Of a stretch of 24,797 nt of DNA, positions 21,014 to 24,797 are shown piece after piece. The stretch's first letter is position 1, and each line of letters begins with the position of its first letter. The stretch is from the IMG/VR virus record IMGVR_UViG_3300033153_005839, positions 1-24,797 of that record; one strand, 5' to 3'. Origin of the DNA: a virus. The position numbers were made by a program, and so were the translations under genes. Under the pieces are notes generated by a model. That model saw only the letters and a program-made list of their open reading frames with translations, did not search any database and was not told where the DNA came from.

Positions 21014-21757
21014 TTAAACGCCATCTAAGCCGTCAAGTATTGCTTGTCGCTGCGCATCGAACGTAGCGCCCGCCGCAACAAACGTGTCGCCTGTTAATGT
21101 AATTATTAAAATCTTATTCCCCGCAGTGATATCATCTTCATCCACCGTTGCCGTTATCGTTCCGGTGAGTGCTGCTGATGCCGCTGAACTATGGGTGATT
21201 GTTAATTCAGGGGGGGTCGCGCCGCCAGCATCATCTATGTCTACACGATCAGATCCAACTCCCGCTTCGGTGTCTGCTTGTAATGCTATTGTGAAAACAG
21301 TACCGGCATCCCGCGCGGCTTCAACATCGGCTTCCGCTTGCGCACCCATATCATTAGTAGATTTTGAACCCGTTGTTCTAAATGCTGTGCTTAGTTTATA
21401 GTAATCACCGGATACATCTAGCTTGCCCCATGTTGTCGCATTGTCCCCATCGGTATCAAAGGAACCTAGACCATCACCATTGTATGGCCCAATATAAACA
21501 CTTGACGCACTGAAATTTAATACCGCCGTCACTTGGCATATAAAATCAACTTGGGTGACGGTATCCGTTACAGGCAAAGTTGAGATTGTAAATTTAAGCC
21601 CGGTGCGATACATACACGTGCCGCCATCGTCACCAATCCAATGATCAGCTCCTGTGTACTTTGTATAACTTCCACCGCAATTTTCTAAGTCGGCGGAATA
21701 GTCAGCGGTGTCTGTAAAGTTAGCCAAAGGTGAATCCCTCCCCCGCCAATAAGCCAT
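21014..21757 (-). CDS. Beta-rich phage surface protein, about 247 aa
   Basis: Start uncertain: ATG 21763 or 21757 (MAYWRGRDS), or a TTG at 21727 preceded by a strong GGGGGAGGG 9 nt upstream. The last would reduce the overlap with the upstream gene to 8 nt. Residues 1-190 form a beta-sandwich with a carbohydrate-binding look (YRTGLKFTISTLP, VYIGPYNGDGLGSFDTDGDN, AGVGSDRVDIDDAGG). The C-terminal 60 residues (LTGTITATVDEDDITAGNK, ILIITLTGDTF, ATFDAQRQAILDGLDGV) match a domain I recall at the end of many phage surface proteins, usually followed by a second part that here lies in the repeat gene (see findings). Probable virion protein. Confidence 0.75.
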   Translation of the reverse strand: MAYWRGRDSPLANFTDTADYSADLENCGGSYTKYTGADHWIGDDGGTCMYRTGLKFTISTLPVTDTVTQVDFICQVTAVLNFSASSVYIGPYNGDGLGSFDTDGDNATTWGKLDVSGDYYKLSTAFRTTGSKSTNDMGAQAEADVEAARDAGTVFTIALQADTEAGVGSDRVDIDDAGGATPPELTITHSSAASAALTGTITATVDEDDITAGNKILIITLTGDTFVAAGATFDAQRQAILDGLDGV

Positions 21758-22457
21758 AATCATCTGAATACAAAAATAAAGTATTACCTAGTAAAACGGT
21801 ATCACCCTCATTTACACTTCCTAGAGTCACGACATCAAATTCATCTATGCTCCCTGCCATCTTAGGAAAAACAAAAGATAAAACTTCCCCTGAATCTAAT
21901 AACCATTCAGCACCATAGACAAATCCGTGGTGGTTTGTTTTTAATTTACTTGAAGCGATGCCGGAGATAACAGGTGTCACCTGTAAAAACAATCTATAGC
22001 TGTCCGGTAAAGGTGCGGTGAATTGAAATTTAAAGCTATTGTTTCCCAATAATGTTTTAAATACTGAAGGGTAAGTTGTTGCCCCTTCCTTATGTGAATA
22101 TGCCCACTCAATGTTTATCGTATCCGCATCGGGATTAGTTATGGCTTGCCCTTCACTGACCAATGAATAATTACTGCCGCTGGATTCCATTTTAACGTCT
22201 ATGTTAAAACGAGTGTCCAACCCATTACCAATAAGATAACGCGCTTGAGTTCTTTTGCTTTCTACCCAATGCCCAGAAGGTAAATCAACGCGGGTATCTT
22301 CCCCGGCTAAATCATTGCGCTTATGAGTAACAAATTGGCCGCCGTCATTCAACCACATGTTGCGTGCAAAGAAGGTTGACCGCTTCAACAATGGGTTCTC
22401 GGAATCAGTTTCAATTTCTGAGTTTTCAGAATTACGCTGTTTGTTTTGAAAGGCCAT
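21720..22457 (-). CDS. Hypothetical protein, 245 aa, first gene after terminase
   Basis: A 245-aa protein starting in a TAATG overlap with the terminase large subunit stop. The N-terminal 25 residues are hydrophilic and probably disordered (MAFQNKQRNSENSEIETD). The remainder is beta-rich: FVTHKRNDLAGEDTRV, GNGLDTRFNIDVKM, DSYRLFLQVTPVISGIASS, GAEWLLDSGEVLSFVFPKM and GDTVLLGNTLFLYSDDYGLL. I do not recognise a family. The coupling to terminase and the neighbours suggest a structural protein. No signal peptide or catalytic motif is visible. Confidence 0.75.
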   Translation of the reverse strand: MAFQNKQRNSENSEIETDSENPLLKRSTFFARNMWLNDGGQFVTHKRNDLAGEDTRVDLPSGHWVESKRTQARYLIGNGLDTRFNIDVKMESSGSNYSLVSEGQAITNPDADTINIEWAYSHKEGATTYPSVFKTLLGNNSFKFQFTAPLPDSYRLFLQVTPVISGIASSKLKTNHHGFVYGAEWLLDSGEVLSFVFPKMAGSIDEFDVVTLGSVNEGDTVLLGNTLFLYSDDYGLLAGEGFTFG

Positions 22458-24316
22458 TATTTATTCATCCACCCTGTTTGACGTCTGCCGCCCATGCGTT
22501 GGTTGGCTACTTTGTTTGATGCTGGTTTGCGTTTCTGTTCACCTACTACCACAACAGACTTATCCAAATCCGGGTTTAACAACCCCAGCGCTGCATAATT
22601 ATATGCCCGATTATCACAGGCTTCATTTCTGGCACGAGTCTTAACCCACTCCCGCCTTGGGAACCCTCTAATGAATTTAGTCACCAACTTCTCGGCGGTC
22701 AGCTGGTTGAAATATTCTTCATCATATGACATCGGAAAATGGCTGTACCCTTCCCCAATATCGATTTGATTCAGTGAACCCAACATTGTCGCCTTTGCTG
22801 TGTCCACCCCAACCATTATAACTTTGCGCTTGTGCGGATAGCCGATCACGTCACGCGGGTTCACAATTGCTCTGCCTTCCCCGGCCATACCTTTGATGGC
22901 ATAAAATCTTGAGATTGGTCTAGTCGCGCAATAATTATATACTACTTGAGTGTGATGTCCCCCGGAATCGATACACCCGCAAGATATTTTTAACGGAACG
23001 TCATCATCATTAAAATAATCGGCGCGCAATACGGTGGTCAAATCTTCCCAAACATCGGTGTGATTTGGATCCCCCAATAGAATACCATATTTGATGCTCC
23101 AATTTTCCTTACCAACTCCCCAACCAACAACCTCATATTCTAGCCGGTCACCCTGTACATCGATGCCGATTGTTAAAACCTTCACTTCAAGCGGCACACC
23201 TTTATAATCTTCCCGCCTTTGATACAATGCATGGGGATCTGTGGTGGCTCCTTCATCTTCAAAAGTCTCACCGAGGGTAGTGTTGACCCATGTCTTTAAA
23301 GTTTCCGGGTTGTTCTTGTCAATCAGAAAGTCAACTTTGATCTCTTCCCAACGCCGCCAAGATGAGTATAGCTCATTTATGTGAAATCCGATAACCCCAT
23401 CACGGTGATGTATCCCGGACTCATAAATTGGATCCTCCCCCGGTAATGGTTCAACCGCTATGAATCGCCATTCCCCCAGCGCCACCATTTTTATTTTATC
23501 CGATTCCTCAATAACGCACCCATGCGTATCACAAACATAATACGCGGCCTTGTCATCTGACCACTGAACATTAGACCATTTCAGGAATTGAAACTCACCG
23601 CAATGCGGGCATGGAACAAAGTACCGGCCTTGGCTTGAATTCCCGTATGCCGTTTCAATACGGCTTGCGCCTTTGACTGTTGGGGTACTTGTTAACATTA
23701 ATTTTCGAGTTGGGAAAGTGGTGGAGCGTTTGCGCGCCAAATTGACCGGGTCACCTTCAGTGCCGGCAGATACCGGATAGCGGTCAATTTCATCACACAA
23801 TACATCTCGAATCGGTCTTGATGCTAATGAAGCCGGGGAGTTGGCACCCGCCATTGTGATGTGTCCACCCGGAAATATTTTGTGCTTGACCGTGTTTCCG
23901 CTATCTCTTGACCTTGGATCCTTTACGGTGTTCAATAATTTGGGGGTGTCTCTTAACATCGGTGCCAATCTATCCTTACTCCAAGCATCAGCCATATCAA
24001 GTGTGGGCTGTAATAATAAAACTGGGCCAGGGTTTTGGTCAACGATGTACCCAACAACATTATTCAATATCTCAGTGGCACCAACTTGAGCGGATTTCAT
24101 CAACACAATGGTATGGATAGATTTTAAATTGTAAGCGTCCATGATTCCGCGCTGGAATGGTGCGCGGCTAGTCCTCCATTGACCCGGCTCCGCGCTTGCT
24201 TCGGCACTCAGCTTTCTGTATTTGTCAGCCCATTTGCTCACGGTGAGTTGAGTTGGTGGCTTTAATACTCGGCGGGCTATTTTGTCGCACTGTTTTATAT
24301 TCATCTGGCATTCCAT
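22457..24316 (-). CDS. terL: Terminase large subunit (GpA family)
   Basis: A 619-aa packaging motor and nuclease. It has the GpA entry motif SAEASAEPGQWRTSRAPFQ (residues 37-55), a deviant Walker A KSAQVGATE at 74-82, and Walker B VLCDEIDR at 172-179. A zinc-like Cys pair CPHC at 236-239 comes with later Cys262 and Cys267, and a nuclease Asp lies in IGIDVQGDRLEYEVVGWG (Asp386) with IDSGGHHT further on. AGGGG is 5 nt before the ATG 24316; an ATG at 24304 is also possible. The start overlaps the small-subunit gene by 92 nt, and the conserved GpA N-terminal region is so close to the start that the overlap must be largely real. Confidence 0.96.
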   Translation of the reverse strand: MECQMNIKQCDKIARRVLKPPTQLTVSKWADKYRKLSAEASAEPGQWRTSRAPFQRGIMDAYNLKSIHTIVLMKSAQVGATEILNNVVGYIVDQNPGPVLLLQPTLDMADAWSKDRLAPMLRDTPKLLNTVKDPRSRDSGNTVKHKIFPGGHITMAGANSPASLASRPIRDVLCDEIDRYPVSAGTEGDPVNLARKRSTTFPTRKLMLTSTPTVKGASRIETAYGNSSQGRYFVPCPHCGEFQFLKWSNVQWSDDKAAYYVCDTHGCVIEESDKIKMVALGEWRFIAVEPLPGEDPIYESGIHHRDGVIGFHINELYSSWRRWEEIKVDFLIDKNNPETLKTWVNTTLGETFEDEGATTDPHALYQRREDYKGVPLEVKVLTIGIDVQGDRLEYEVVGWGVGKENWSIKYGILLGDPNHTDVWEDLTTVLRADYFNDDDVPLKISCGCIDSGGHHTQVVYNYCATRPISRFYAIKGMAGEGRAIVNPRDVIGYPHKRKVIMVGVDTAKATMLGSLNQIDIGEGYSHFPMSYDEEYFNQLTAEKLVTKFIRGFPRREWVKTRARNEACDNRAYNYAALGLLNPDLDKSVVVVGEQKRKPASNKVANQRMGGRRQTGWMNK

Positions 24317-24773
24317 CCCCTGCTAATTCATGCAAGGCTTCACGTAAAAAATCATCAAGAGAATCTTCAATGTCTTGGAGGGTTGTTGCGTTGAGTGCGA
24401 CCATTGCCGCCCGGGGTGAGATCCCCATTATCTTCGCACGGAATGCAAGCAACATAGTCTCCCAATGTTCCACTACGGCATCAGCGGGTACAAGTTCACC
24501 CTTTAATCTTTTCAGGTTTATGTCTTCTTTTTCGGCTTGGAGTCGAGCCAACTTTGTTCGCTCTTGGTGAAGCGATTGTCCCACAGTACCGGCAACAATG
24601 TCTCGCTGAATTCTAAACTGAATTACTTCACGAATGTCATAGTACAAGCGGGTGGTTTTATTCCCGGGCTTTGCTGTCGGTTCGATGCCCCACGAGCCAA
24701 TGGCCTGAGTGGACACGCCCATTGCGGTTGCCGTGTCTTTTCTGTTTAATAAGAAATCAAATTTTGGTGGCAT
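24225..24773 (-). CDS. terS: Terminase small subunit (Nu1-like)
   Basis: A 182-aa DNA-recognition subunit that brings the large subunit to the packaging site. The N-terminus has a winged-helix/HTH region (LLNRKDTATAMGVSTQAIGSW, then RLYYDIREVIQFRIQRD). A long charged helix with coiled-coil character follows (ERTKLARLQAEKEDINLKRLKGEL) and then the LVPADAVVEHWETMLLAFRAKIMGI helix, as in Phage_Nu1-type proteins. GGAG is 8 nt before the ATG. It is the most upstream gene in the window, and only 24 bp of its upstream region is visible, so no promoter can be seen. Confidence 0.9.
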   Translation of the reverse strand: MPPKFDFLLNRKDTATAMGVSTQAIGSWGIEPTAKPGNKTTRLYYDIREVIQFRIQRDIVAGTVGQSLHQERTKLARLQAEKEDINLKRLKGELVPADAVVEHWETMLLAFRAKIMGISPRAAMVALNATTLQDIEDSLDDFLREALHELAGDGMPDEYKTVRQNSPPSIKATNSTHREQMG

Positions 24774-24797
24774 GTCTATGGCTCCATGATTATTAAA

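Noticed and set aside
1-24797. tRNA, rRNA, integrase or attachment site
   Set aside because: No cloverleaf-like stretch, rRNA segment or integrase motif was seen; almost all sequence is accounted for by structural genes.

Overview
The window is a contiguous, densely packed piece of a tailed-phage or prophage genome. Every gene I can support lies on the minus strand, so transcription runs from high to low coordinates. Genes are joined by ATGA or TAATG overlaps or by gaps under about 40 nt. The phage looks like a lambda-like siphovirus: GpA-type terminase, lambda-type portal, ClpP protease fused to the major capsid protein, FII-like joiner, tail tube, frameshifted tail-assembly chaperone, tape measure, and no sheath or contractile baseplate genes. 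A Gram-negative host is implied by an embedded i-spanin/o-spanin pair whose o-spanin carries a lipobox. I see no integrase, repressor, tRNA or CRISPR array, and the host cannot be named from sequence alone.

Layout in transcription order. (1) DNA packaging, 24773-22457: terminase small subunit, then GpA-family large subunit. (2) A 4.8 kb block of surface/fibre-like genes, 22457-17676, sits between terminase and portal. It has a 245-aa unknown, a 249-aa-class beta-rich protein, a 148-aa protein, an 8-Cys small protein, a large repeat protein with 21 copies of a 22-residue unit, and a small Ig-like protein. The repeat gene is broken by an exact 14-bp tandem duplication at 19203-19230. (3) Head, 17674-13457: gpW/DUF6148-like joiner, portal, protease-capsid fusion, an intrinsic terminator, and a DUF2190-like capsid cement protein. 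(4) Head-tail connector and tail, 13441-4798: FII-like protein, tail terminator-like protein, a 45-aa basic ORF, tail tube, tail assembly chaperone with a complete -1 frameshift signal, tape measure, and five or six tail-tip/fibre genes. (5) Lysis, 4793-2564: amidase endolysin, three small membrane or exported proteins, a holin candidate, and overlapping spanins. (6) A 253-bp non-coding gap, 2311-2563, with a perfect 22-bp inverted repeat enclosing DnaA-box-like/iteron-like motifs. (7) Start of a replication/recombination module, 2310-1: SNF2-like helicase, a 110-aa unknown, and a partial gene running off the window.

The genes work together as a late operon: terminase docks on the portal, the protease matures a capsid stabilised by the cement protein, G/GT chaperones load tube subunits on the tape measure, tail-tip proteins complete the tail, and endolysin, holin and spanins release progeny. 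The best leads are the broken repeat gene, the textbook-complete frameshift signal, the inverted-repeat intergenic region, an EF-hand loop inside the endolysin, and a possible outer-membrane-targeted protein in the lysis cassette. Family names are from my reading of the protein sequences; no database search was run.
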